From NCBI GenBank assembly GCA_020832055.1, contig JAFIFL010000002.1, positions 1 through 55,350 of the forward strand: a stretch of 55,350 nt of DNA. The letters are read 5' to 3'. This document shows positions 38,293-47,651 of the stretch, in pieces. The translations under genes and the position numbers were made by a program. The notes below the pieces were generated by a model. It was not told where the DNA came from. It did not search any database and saw nothing but the letters and a program-made list of their open reading frames with translations. Within the stretch, counting starts at the first letter, position 1; each line of letters opens with the position of its first letter. This DNA comes from Gammaproteobacteria bacterium (GTDB lineage Bacteria > Pseudomonadota > Gammaproteobacteria > Pseudomonadales > Azotimanducaceae).

Positions 38293-39627
38293 TTACAGTG
38301 CCCGCCGCAGCCGGTCAGCCGCAGCGGCGAAGCTCGCCGGACGATAGGCTTCGTCGTTCTCCACGGTGGCGAAAACGGCATCCATGCTCTCCCTGACATC
38401 CTCCCAGCGTTCGATGGAGATCAGCAGCACATCCATCGCCATGGCCGCCTGCTCGGCCGCGACGTAGTCCCTGTAGTCTCCCCTGGCTGCGCGATTCAGC
38501 ACGCCTCGGAGGATCTGTTGTCGGGCCGCCTGATCCGCGCCGGCGGCGAGGGCCGATTCCAGCTCATCCACCAGGGACGCCAAATGACGGCTTGCCGCCG
38601 CAACGGCATCCCGGCTGCGCGCAACGGACTGGTTCAATTCGCGAATGCGCTGCAGCATCCGATCATGCAGCGTTCCGGCCAGCACCTCCGCCAGCGGCAG
38701 CAGCAGGACGAAATTCGCATCATTGATGCGGATGGCCCCCGGCTCGAGCCCCTCTGTGAGCACGGTGGGCTGCCAGTCCAGGCTGCTCATGGGCTGATGG
38801 CAGGAATGGCAATCGAACAGCGCGATTTCCGGAAACATGCCACTGCCGTGCAGCAGGGGTCCCTGCAGCAGCGCGATGCTCTCCCGCGCCGCCACCATCA
38901 GGCCACCGGTCCAGGTGTCGAATTCACTGACGATGCCCTTGCGTTGATCGTAGTCGGCATCGAAGGCCCAATGGGGTGGCTGCAGGGCACTGAAGGTGCT
39001 GAGCTCGAACGCCAGACGCGGATGCCCCGCACCCATGATGCGGTGGGTGGCGAACTTGTCTTCGGTGCCGAGGTGACAGGAGAGGCAGAGCTGCGCCCGG
39101 GCCTCGACGCTCGAAGTCGGGTACAGCCCCCGATCGAGATTGTCCTGATGACTGGCTCCGGGAGCGGTGTGGCTCGACAGCCAGTTCTCCGCACCCCCGT
39201 GGCAGGCCTCGCAGCCCACCCCGTCACTGATCTGGAAGTCTGCGCCCCGTTGCTCAGCCGGCACGTTGTCGGCATGGCAATCGAGACAGATCGCCGCCTC
39301 ATGGGCATTGGGAAGGCCCAGGTTGCGCGCCATCCGCTGCGACTCCTCCGTCAGCAGCGTCCGGTAGGCCTGGGCATGCCTGTCGAGTCGCGTCCACGTC
39401 ACGTACTCGTTCTGCAGCACGTTGGTGGAACTGCGCTCAGTGGCCGAGCCATGGCAGACACCCGAGGCGCAGGAAGCCACCCCCTGGTGCACGTAGCCGT
39501 CGTACTGTGGCAATTCCGCCGCCGTCGCTCCCTGCAGAACTGCGGCCAGCAGGCAGACGGCCCCGAAAACGGCCCTTGCCACCCGCCTATTCGCCACCGC
39601 TGTGCTTCCGCGGTTGTGCGCTGTCAT
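38293..39627 (-). CDS. cytochrome c554-like multiheme c-type cytochrome
   Basis: Signal peptide; heme motifs CASGVCH (CX4CH), CLDCH, CEACH, CLSCH, CHSCH. Confidence 0.82.
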   Translation of the reverse strand: MTAHNRGSTAVANRRVARAVFGAVCLLAAVLQGATAAELPQYDGYVHQGVASCASGVCHGSATERSSTNVLQNEYVTWTRLDRHAQAYRTLLTEESQRMARNLGLPNAHEAAICLDCHADNVPAEQRGADFQISDGVGCEACHGGAENWLSSHTAPGASHQDNLDRGLYPTSSVEARAQLCLSCHLGTEDKFATHRIMGAGHPRLAFELSTFSALQPPHWAFDADYDQRKGIVSEFDTWTGGLMVAARESIALLQGPLLHGSGMFPEIALFDCHSCHQPMSSLDWQPTVLTEGLEPGAIRINDANFVLLLPLAEVLAGTLHDRMLQRIRELNQSVARSRDAVAAASRHLASLVDELESALAAGADQAARQQILRGVLNRAARGDYRDYVAAEQAAMAMDVLLISIERWEDVRESMDAVFATVENDEAYRPASFAAAADRLRRAL

Positions 39628-42600
39628 CGTCCTGCTCCCCTGCCGCCCGCATCTGCGGTGCATCCTGTGCCAACGCGCGCTCTGATTCCTTCGCGGGATC
39701 ATCCTGTACGGTCCAGAGCGAACCGTCCTCATTCATGTACATCCGCCGCACCACATCGATTTCCAGCGGCCCGGATCCACGTCGGCCAAACACCGCAATC
39801 TGGTGCCCGGTCTCATCCATGAAACGATCCCGCTCCAGGGCCCGGGTCAGGGCCAGTGCCGGCGATCGGGTCGGGTAGCTGGCGATCAACTCCGGTTTCG
39901 GGTCCGGACTGAAGCCATAAAAACCCGGGACCGTATCGGGCGCCGTCAGCTGCAGCACTTTCAAGCCTCCCGTTCCGTCCGCCACATAGGCGAACAACGA
40001 GGCATTGGTATGGGCGATGGATACGTCCCGGGCGTCGACGATGCCCTGCTCCGGCGTGACCCGGTCGTACTCGAACATGCGCTCGGGCCGCTCGACATCG
40101 ACGATGACCAGGCCTTCGTTGGCCGCCGCCACGTAGGCGAAAGTGCGCGTGACGAAGACGCCCCGGGCATCCGCCAGGGGAATGGTGTTGTCTGCGACCA
40201 GACGCGGCGCCTCCGGATTGGTGACGTCAACCGCTTTCAGCCCTTCCGCATCCGTCACGAAGAGGTAGCGGAACTGCAGTGCCGAGGCCCTCGCATCGTC
40301 CAAGGGCAGCACCGCGGCCAGCCGTGGTTCGTGGGGCACGTCGAGGTCCACGACCACCAGACCGGCATCGGCGATGATGTAGGCCCAGGTACCGCCCATG
40401 GTGACGTGGCGGGCACCGTCGAGAATGCCATTCTCGTTCCAGGTCACCACACGGGTGAAGAAATTGTTGCGCGGCTCCCCATCGTTGAGAGTCTCGATGT
40501 CGACCAGATACAGCCCTTCTTCCGAATCGGTGACGATGGCGTAGTAATAGATGGGGTGATGCGGGCGCTCTTCGTTGTCGATGCGCATGAGGTCACCGAC
40601 GTTGCGTGATGGGGAAATCGGCTGCGTGGTGGACACCGAGACGCAGGTGGCGTTGGCACTGGGTACGTGCGTGCGGTGTCCGAGCGGGCTGAAGGGTCCC
40701 GTGAGGATGCGATAGCTGACGCCCTTGTTCGCAATGCTGGCAATGTCGTAGGCACGGAATCCATCGCTGCCACCGGCCGTGAACAGGTACTCCCCACGAT
40801 GCTGCAGACAGGTGATGGCATCCTTGGATCGATTGGCGTGATGCTGCGTTTTCAGAACCCGATCGTTGTCCTGGTGCGCGCTGTACCAGTCCGGATAGGC
40901 ATAGCGATGCAGGTAACTGCCGATCACCGCCTGCGGCTCCTCCCACTCGGTGACCTGGACGGCCTCCACAGCCCGCTCGGTACCGAAGTAGGCCATGTAG
41001 CCCAAGAAATCGATGTACTTCGTTCCCAGGCCCAGGGTCTGCGCCACGATGGCGTTGTTGTCGCCATCGGCTGATAGGTGACAATCGCTGCAGGTCTTGG
41101 TTTCCGTCTTGCGCACCGTATGGGCGAAGTGCGGATTCATGGCCTGGGAAGAGTAGCCGCTGGCCGCAATGGGCGGCTGCTGAATATAGATCTTCTCCCG
41201 GTTGGCGTTGGTGGACGACAGCACCAGAGCCGAACTCGAACGGATGGGCGCAATCTTGCCCCCCTTCACCTGACCCCGGCGGCCGATCATGAAGATCTCG
41301 TCGCGCACGACCTGTGGATTGTAGGTGGCATAGTTGCGCGAGATGCCGCCCTCGTAGTGATACCTTTCAGTCTTCCAGTTGGCTTCGATGGGAAGATGAC
41401 AGCCACCGCAACTGGTGGTCCAGGCGGTGTGGCAGGTGTAGCACTCCATCTCCGAATAGTCGTGGGCGCGATCCGCTGCAGCCACGTCCAGCCCCCAATT
41501 CTGGCTTTCCGTATCCCGGCTCATGAGCTTGGCGCGGGCCGCCTTTTCGTTGAAATCCCGATGGCCACCGGTGACGGAATCCTTCACCAGGCTGACCTCC
41601 CACTCCATGCCCGGGTTGACCAGGCTGCGCTGGATCAGTCTGTCTCCCACCCACTCGAAGCGCGGCTTGCCGTCCGGGTTGCGGATCAGGCGCAGATCGT
41701 GACCACCCGGCGGTGCGGCAGGGCCTGAAGTAAAGAGCGTCGGATAGTTGTCAGCTGTGCCGTGACAGTCCGCGCAATCGATCTCGATGGCATGGGCCAC
41801 CTCACCGTAGAGGTAGCCGTCGCCATGACTGTCCTGGGCGAAGTGACAGTCGACGCAGTGCATGCCCACATCGAGGTGGATGTCTGCCATGTGCACCGAT
41901 TTGTCGAAGCGGTCAGGGTCGTCGAATTCGACGATGTCGCCGTCAGCATCGAGCAGATTACCCTTGCGGTCGCGCTTGTAGATGGCGCGGAAATTCCACC
42001 CGTGGCCGTGATAGTCGGCAAACTGGGTGTGCTCCATCTCGTCGTTGCGCTCCCAGACCGAGCGCAGGAAATCCACATCGCCCCATTTGCCCCGAGCCGC
42101 GGCCCCTTCGGGATTGCGGGCATTGATCTCGCGGATCTCCGAACTGGTGGGGTAACGCTGCTCCTCGGGCCACATGCGTGGCGCATCAGACTCGTAATCC
42201 CACATGGTGTAGCCGAGATAGCTGTTCACGAACACGTTCGGCTGGTGCATGTGGCAGGACATGCACTGGCTGCTGGGAATGGCCCTCGTGAATTCGTGGC
42301 GTATGGGGTGTCCGGGTTCGTCACGGGGGATGGTGGGATCCACACTGGCCGTTTCGCCCATGTGCCCGTACTTGGCCCAGGGGCCGGAGTGGCGTGGATC
42401 ACGGTCGTTGGCATAGGGAACGTGACAGGCTCCGCAGCCGGAGGTGCGGAAGTCGCCAGGCTGCTCATTGGTGCCGAGGAACCACATCAACGGATCGTTG
42501 AGTCGGGTCTTGGTGATGTTGATCAGCGGCACGGAGATGCTCTGCCCGGTACCGGGGCCCCGATTCGACTGGCGGATATCGGGGCGTCCAGGCTCCTCCA

Positions 42601-43435
42601 GCCGCTGAATCAGGCCAAGCACGTTGGGAACGCCCGTTTCCGGGAACAGGTTGATGATGTTGCGGCCGCCACGCTCGAAGACCCGGAAGATGTCGCCGGG
42701 CTTGACGGTCTCCCAGGCCGGGAGCGGCGCGAGCTGAGGGAGGATGCCGTGCTCGCGCATGGCCCGCTCCGGATCATCCAGGGGTGGCCCTTCGATCAAC
42801 GCACCCACACCGTCCCGGGTATAGGCCTCGCCCAGGATGTAATTCTTGTAGGGCAGGATCCCATTGTTGTAGGCAGCACCGCCCCAGAGCATGGCAGTGG
42901 TGGCCATCAGGCTGCGCTTGGCGGCCTGGATGATCGGCAGGTGGCAGGCACCACAGGCCTCCTCCGCCACCCGGTAATCGGAAGGATTCTTGAAGCGGAC
43001 GAATTCCGGGCTCTCTCTGTTGAGCAGCGTGTAGCTGCGCACCGGATTGCGTGACTTCGGATAGTCCCAATCGTCCGGGAACAGAGGCAGGACGTGGGCG
43101 GACTCCATGAGCGCGTAGTAGCCGGGGTCTGATCGCTCGAGGCCCTGCTCATTGAAGACAGCAGGGTCGCCGCCGTGGCAATCCACGCAGCCGAGCACCA
43201 CGCCAGGATTTCTGTGCATGGTCTTGGAGTCGGTAGCCGTGTGGCAGCTCATGCAGCCTGCCGACTTGGCCTCGGCCTCCTCCGGGTGCTGGCCAGCAGG
43301 TGCCGGCGGGTAGTCCGGGTAGTTGCGTTCAACCGGTTTGGGAGCGGCGGCTGCGTAACCGAGCAGCGGCAGGAGCAACAGGAGGCTCAGCAGCCCGCTG
43401 CGCGCGTCAAACCTTGGGGATGCGGATGCATTCAT
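39587..43435 (-). CDS. large decaheme c-type cytochrome with C-terminal LVIVD-type beta-propeller repeats (1282 aa)
   Basis: Signal peptide; ten CXXCH (CMSCH, CVDCH, CGACH, CGACH, CMSCH, CVDCH, CADCH, CYTCH, CGGCH, CSDCH); C-term repeats 'AYIIADAGLVVVDLDVPHEPRLAA', 'LFVTDAEGLKAVDVTNPEAPRLVA', 'AYVAAANEGLVIVDVERPERM'. Confidence 0.88.
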   Translation of the reverse strand: MNASASPRFDARSGLLSLLLLLPLLGYAAAAPKPVERNYPDYPPAPAGQHPEEAEAKSAGCMSCHTATDSKTMHRNPGVVLGCVDCHGGDPAVFNEQGLERSDPGYYALMESAHVLPLFPDDWDYPKSRNPVRSYTLLNRESPEFVRFKNPSDYRVAEEACGACHLPIIQAAKRSLMATTAMLWGGAAYNNGILPYKNYILGEAYTRDGVGALIEGPPLDDPERAMREHGILPQLAPLPAWETVKPGDIFRVFERGGRNIINLFPETGVPNVLGLIQRLEEPGRPDIRQSNRGPGTGQSISVPLINITKTRLNDPLMWFLGTNEQPGDFRTSGCGACHVPYANDRDPRHSGPWAKYGHMGETASVDPTIPRDEPGHPIRHEFTRAIPSSQCMSCHMHQPNVFVNSYLGYTMWDYESDAPRMWPEEQRYPTSSEIREINARNPEGAAARGKWGDVDFLRSVWERNDEMEHTQFADYHGHGWNFRAIYKRDRKGNLLDADGDIVEFDDPDRFDKSVHMADIHLDVGMHCVDCHFAQDSHGDGYLYGEVAHAIEIDCADCHGTADNYPTLFTSGPAAPPGGHDLRLIRNPDGKPRFEWVGDRLIQRSLVNPGMEWEVSLVKDSVTGGHRDFNEKAARAKLMSRDTESQNWGLDVAAADRAHDYSEMECYTCHTAWTTSCGGCHLPIEANWKTERYHYEGGISRNYATYNPQVVRDEIFMIGRRGQVKGGKIAPIRSSSALVLSSTNANREKIYIQQPPIAASGYSSQAMNPHFAHTVRKTETKTCSDCHLSADGDNNAIVAQTLGLGTKYIDFLGYMAYFGTERAVEAVQVTEWEEPQAVIGSYLHRYAYPDWYSAHQDNDRVLKTQHHANRSKDAITCLQHRGEYLFTAGGSDGFRAYDIASIANKGVSYRILTGPFSPLGHRTHVPSANATCVSVSTTQPISPSRNVGDLMRIDNEERPHHPIYYYAIVTDSEEGLYLVDIETLNDGEPRNNFFTRVVTWNENGILDGARHVTMGGTWAYIIADAGLVVVDLDVPHEPRLAAVLPLDDARASALQFRYLFVTDAEGLKAVDVTNPEAPRLVADNTIPLADARGVFVTRTFAYVAAANEGLVIVDVERPERMFEYDRVTPEQGIVDARDVSIAHTNASLFAYVADGTGGLKVLQLTAPDTVPGFYGFSPDPKPELIASYPTRSPALALTRALERDRFMDETGHQIAVFGRRGSGPLEIDVVRRMYMNEDGSLWTVQDDPAKESERALAQDAPQMRAAGEQDDDSAQPRKHSGGE

Positions 43436-43446
43436 GGTGTCCGCCT

Positions 43447-45351
43447 TCAGTACATCAATACGAGGTTGGCGAGAATCGAATACGGCGTCTGCTGGTCCTG
43501 TCCGAACAGATCATCGAAGCCGCTGCCCGCACGCAGGGTCGCCGCCGACAACCGGAACACCACATTCTGGGACATGAATGGGCGCCAGATCATGGCCACC
43601 GACAGATCCATGCCGATGTTGCGGCTGATGTTGCCCTGCTGCCGTACCGACTCGAGCACCGCCGTGTGGTCGAACCAGAGCTGGTTGGCGTTGAAGCTCA
43701 CGCGCAACTCCGGCGTGATATCGAAATCCGCCCCGACTCCCAGCAACCGCGTCCCGGGGTTGATGAAGTTCGACTGGCCGAGCTCCTTGCTGGAGCGCAG
43801 GTTGTTGAGAATGCCGTTGCGCTGGGAAAGGTTGACGATACCGCCGCCGATGAGCGGCACCGGCTGCCGAATCCAGAAGCTGGTGTCGGCACCAGCGAAC
43901 AGCGGATTCTCGAAGATGGCGTCGAAGCCCCTGGCCTTGCCGTCGAAGGGATCATCGTCACCGCTGGCCCACAGCGCCGACAACCGCCAGCGCGTCCAGT
44001 CCCAGTCCCGGGAGACCTCCGCCGCCAGGAAGTGGGCGCGGATCTTGTCGGTGGTATCCGGGAACTGGTCGTTGGTCTGCTTGCCGAAAGCGTAATACGC
44101 CGATGCCGTCAGGTTGATCAGACCGATACGGCCGTCGCCGTTGAGCCCGAGATAGGTCACGTCGTAGTCCCGGGAGAAGCGCTCGGCGAACAGCGACGAG
44201 GGTCTGGCGATGAAGCCGTTGTCGTCGAACTTGAACGAGCCTTTCTCCCGATTGCGGTTGTGCACCACGGTGCCCTGGGAGAAGAAACCCTTCACCGGGA
44301 AATCCTGCCAGTAGAGATTGGCGATGAAGACATCATCATCGCGCAGTCTCGCCGAGAGGTTGTTCAGGCCCGTGTTGGTGTCCTTCTCGAGGCGGCGGAA
44401 CCAGGCCAGGTTGTACTGGAAAATGTTGTTGTCGCGGGTACCGAACAGGCGGATACCGAGCTGCTGATCCTGGAACAGAAAACCGCGCCAGTCGGTGGTG
44501 AAAGGCTGGATGCCGATGCGGATGGAGTCGAAGTCGTAGCGATCGGACACGTTCCAGAGATGCTTGTCGACGAACAGGCCCTGGACGCCCAAATGGGCTT
44601 CATGACGGCGTCGACCCGACTGCGCCTGCCCGTCACCCGTGGGCTCTACCCGCAGCACCGCGCGTTCGTCGAAGAAGGCCACATTGTAGTTCACCACCGG
44701 AATGAAGCGGAATTCCCAGTCCGGCGGCCGGAACGTGGTGTCGCCCTGGTAGACCACGAACTCCGTCAACAGGGTCTGGGCGAAGACGTAGCCATCACCG
44801 TCGGACACCAGATCGAGTCCGTCCGGCCGCACCGTGGTCGCGTTGCCCACCGGAATCGGGAAGGTGCGCGGCTCGACGATGGTGTCGGAGATGGCGGTGA
44901 TCGAGAAGAACCAGTCCTCGCCAAACACGGGCAGATCGCCCTTGAGGGGATTGTGTCCCGCATAGGGATCGAGGATCTGCTCCTGATATCCGAGGGCCTG
45001 AACGATACGCCAGCGATCCGGAACGGCCGGCCCGAGTTCGATCCGCTTGGTCCAGGGCTCGATGCGATCCGGGTCACAGGGCGGCAACTCATAGGCCAGT
45101 ACCGGACCGGTTCCACCCGGACGACGTCGCTGAGTGGCGAGCGCCTCGGGCGAGGCGCACAAAGCCGTCGCCGGCGGCATGCGCGGTGCGTCGACCTCAT
45201 CCTCGTTGGCAGGCTTGCTGCTGGCATCGTCTGCCGCCGCGCCGGCAGCGAACACGACCAGCGCAGCGATGCAGCAACCATGCAGCAGGCCACTGCGCAG
45301 GCGGGCCCGCTTGCATCCGTCGCTGCCGACCATGGGCTCCATGACAGTCAC
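43447..45351 (-). CDS. outer-membrane beta-barrel / porin-like protein
   Basis: N-terminal signal; repeating amphipathic aromatic strands ('FQYNLAWFRRLEKDTNTGLNNLSARLRDDDVFIANLYWQDF', 'GLINLTASAYYAFGKQTNDQ', 'WRLSALWASGDDDPFDGKARGFDAIFENPLFAG', ending '…SILANLVLMY' with aromatic C-terminus). Confidence 0.68.
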   Translation of the reverse strand: MTVMEPMVGSDGCKRARLRSGLLHGCCIAALVVFAAGAAADDASSKPANEDEVDAPRMPPATALCASPEALATQRRRPGGTGPVLAYELPPCDPDRIEPWTKRIELGPAVPDRWRIVQALGYQEQILDPYAGHNPLKGDLPVFGEDWFFSITAISDTIVEPRTFPIPVGNATTVRPDGLDLVSDGDGYVFAQTLLTEFVVYQGDTTFRPPDWEFRFIPVVNYNVAFFDERAVLRVEPTGDGQAQSGRRRHEAHLGVQGLFVDKHLWNVSDRYDFDSIRIGIQPFTTDWRGFLFQDQQLGIRLFGTRDNNIFQYNLAWFRRLEKDTNTGLNNLSARLRDDDVFIANLYWQDFPVKGFFSQGTVVHNRNREKGSFKFDDNGFIARPSSLFAERFSRDYDVTYLGLNGDGRIGLINLTASAYYAFGKQTNDQFPDTTDKIRAHFLAAEVSRDWDWTRWRLSALWASGDDDPFDGKARGFDAIFENPLFAGADTSFWIRQPVPLIGGGIVNLSQRNGILNNLRSSKELGQSNFINPGTRLLGVGADFDITPELRVSFNANQLWFDHTAVLESVRQQGNISRNIGMDLSVAMIWRPFMSQNVVFRLSAATLRAGSGFDDLFGQDQQTPYSILANLVLMY

Positions 45352-47600
45352 TGAACTTCTCCGTCCGCCCGTTCACAGACACCATCTTCACTGCTGTCGT
45401 TGAACGGTGCCTGCGGGCAGTTGACATAACGCAGGCGCTCCTGGTTGGGCGCGCCCACCGGCTCGATGCGATCCGAACGAATGGCACGGGGTGCATTGCC
45501 GATGCCCGTGCCCAGGGCCTGCCCGGCATTGTGGGTACCGAGGAAGGCCACCATGTCGTCCTGATCGATTCCGTCGCCTGAGACGCCGAAGCCTCCCACC
45601 AGCAGATCGCCCCGATAGATCGGCACGCTGCCAGGAAAAATCTGAATGCCATTGGCAATGGCCGTGACCGGCACCGGCGTCTCGAACAGGGCACCGGGAT
45701 TGAACCCCGTATTGCCCACGCAGGTGGTCGGTGCATCGTTGATGTTCAGGACCACGCCGGCGCCCGTGTCGATGACAGGCGGCAGGGCCACGAAGGCGAC
45801 GTGATTGATGATGGCGTTGTAGACCAGATCGAGCTGCAGGCCGACGCTGAAAATGCTCCAGTCGTTGCGCGCCTTGCTCAACGGCCCCGGTGGAGAGCCC
45901 TCGACGCCGTCCGGATAGAACGGCCGATGCAGGTTGCCCACCGCGCGATTGCTCATCGCCACAGGGGCCCCGTTGGCGGTGAGCAGGTTCGCTTCGCCAG
46001 TGAAAGTCTGCAATGCCTGCAGGTATTCGGGAATGGAGGGGGTGGGCATGGCGCCGATGGCATCGAGCAACGCCTCGACCAGGTCGAAACCGGGGTTGAC
46101 CGCGAACCGGCCCGGATTCTCGATCGCTGCCAGATAGCGAGGCCTTGGCGCCGTCATCAGGGCCTGCGCCGGTGCCGGATCACCCACCCGGCCCGTGCCC
46201 GAGAAGAAGGCCGCGGTCCGCGCCTTCTGCAGGGAGACGTCGGCGCCGAACACCGGGCCGTCGCGGGTACGCGCGACACCCAGGATTTCGCCATTGCCGT
46301 CGACGATGCTGATGGTGACCCGGGCCGGGGTGCCAGTGGGGCGGCGAATCTGGGCGCGGGCACGATTGGCGATCGCCAACCCCTCCGCAAGCAGCTGCCG
46401 GACTTCCGCCGCCGTGAGCGCATTGGCCGCATCGCCCCCTGGCGCGTCGGTACCGTCGGTGGGCGGGAAACGATTGACGTTGCTTGCATCGACGAAAACG
46501 AAGGCATCGAGATCGTTGCCTTCGGCATCCACGAATTCACCGGGCGCCGCCGGCCTGATGCCCGAGGCCGGATGGCCGAACGGGGTGCCGCTCAGCACCG
46601 CCTGACCTTCGTAGTAGCCGTTGACCGGCCGCAAGCTCCCGGCACCGCTGCTGATGAGTGAATCGAAGGACGGCGCCGTTTCGGGATCGCTCAACAGCTG
46701 GGTAAAGGCCACGTCGGTGTAACGGAGGGTCTTGCCGACCACGGTAATGACGTCGGCCTTGCGGTTGGGATTGGGAGCGAATCCGAAGGTACCCGCCAGG
46801 GCCGAGATCTCATCGAGACTGAACTCGAAACCTTCCGGACCGTCGGTGGTGGGAGAAAGCTTGTCGAGACTGTAGGTGCCATCACCGATGACGCCGATAC
46901 CCCCCACTGCCGTCCCGCGCTTGTACAGGGGCAGGCCGCCGGCATCTGCCGCCAGTCCGAGCGGCGAGCGATGAGGGCCCTGGGTCGGACCGACACCAGG
47001 CTCGAACCGCGCCATGAAGTCCCCACAGGGCAACTGGCTGAACTGCACACCGAACAGGGGACCCGCTGGCTGGTTGCGCTCACCGGGATTGAAGTTCTCC
47101 TGAACGATCTGGCTGGCCGTTCGGGTGGTGAAGGCGTTGCCTTCCGTGGACAGGTAGGCGCCGGTGATGGCCTTGGCGATGGCGGCCAGTTCCGCCGGAA
47201 TGATGTTCACGCCTTCCAGGCCACCGCTGACCGGCGCTCCGACCACGTCCGTGGAAGTGATGGTCACCTGCCGCGGCGCTCCCGCCATGCGGTAAACCGC
47301 AAGGACGTTGCCGACCCGGTCCACCACGGCAATGGTCGCCGGCGCGTTGTGGGCCGCGGCCTCGGTGGCCGCCTGAGCAATCACCCGCTGGACATCGTCA
47401 GCAGTGAGGATGGTCGGCGTATCGGCACAGGATCCGGCACAGTTGCTGCCCGCGGTACCTTCGGGCACCGGCGTCGTTCCCCCACCTTCCTGGGCCCGAT
47501 CGTCAGCGGCCCGAGCGTCTGATGTGCCTCCACCACCACAGCCGGCAACGAGCAGCAGCGCAAGCCCGAGCGCAGCCAGCAGGTGGTAGATTCGAATCAT
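45348..47600 (-). CDS. lipoprotein with two GlcG/HbpS-like (DUF336-type) domains
   Basis: Lipobox 'LALLLVAGCGGGG'; 'ILTADDVQRVIAQAATEAAAHNAPATIAVVDRVGNVLAVYRMAGA' and 'LTAAEVRQLLAEGLAIANRARAQIRRPTGTPARVTISIVDGNGEILGVARTRDGPVFGADVSLQKARTAAFFS'; 'GLPLYKRGTAVGGIGVIGDG' and 'VPIYRGDLLVGGFGVSGDGIDQDD'. Confidence 0.78.
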   Translation of the reverse strand: MIRIYHLLAALGLALLLVAGCGGGGTSDARAADDRAQEGGGTTPVPEGTAGSNCAGSCADTPTILTADDVQRVIAQAATEAAAHNAPATIAVVDRVGNVLAVYRMAGAPRQVTITSTDVVGAPVSGGLEGVNIIPAELAAIAKAITGAYLSTEGNAFTTRTASQIVQENFNPGERNQPAGPLFGVQFSQLPCGDFMARFEPGVGPTQGPHRSPLGLAADAGGLPLYKRGTAVGGIGVIGDGTYSLDKLSPTTDGPEGFEFSLDEISALAGTFGFAPNPNRKADVITVVGKTLRYTDVAFTQLLSDPETAPSFDSLISSGAGSLRPVNGYYEGQAVLSGTPFGHPASGIRPAAPGEFVDAEGNDLDAFVFVDASNVNRFPPTDGTDAPGGDAANALTAAEVRQLLAEGLAIANRARAQIRRPTGTPARVTISIVDGNGEILGVARTRDGPVFGADVSLQKARTAAFFSGTGRVGDPAPAQALMTAPRPRYLAAIENPGRFAVNPGFDLVEALLDAIGAMPTPSIPEYLQALQTFTGEANLLTANGAPVAMSNRAVGNLHRPFYPDGVEGSPPGPLSKARNDWSIFSVGLQLDLVYNAIINHVAFVALPPVIDTGAGVVLNINDAPTTCVGNTGFNPGALFETPVPVTAIANGIQIFPGSVPIYRGDLLVGGFGVSGDGIDQDDMVAFLGTHNAGQALGTGIGNAPRAIRSDRIEPVGAPNQERLRYVNCPQAPFNDSSEDGVCERADGEVQ

Positions 47601-47651
47601 CGTGCGTGCTCCTGATCCAGCGTGTGCGTCAGTCCCATCTGCCCGTCCCCG

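Noticed and set aside
41762-43054. 430-aa plus-strand ORF
   Set aside because: Antisense to the decaheme cytochrome gene; heme motifs are on the minus strand.
43300-45354. 684-aa plus-strand ORF
   Set aside because: Antisense to the beta-barrel gene.
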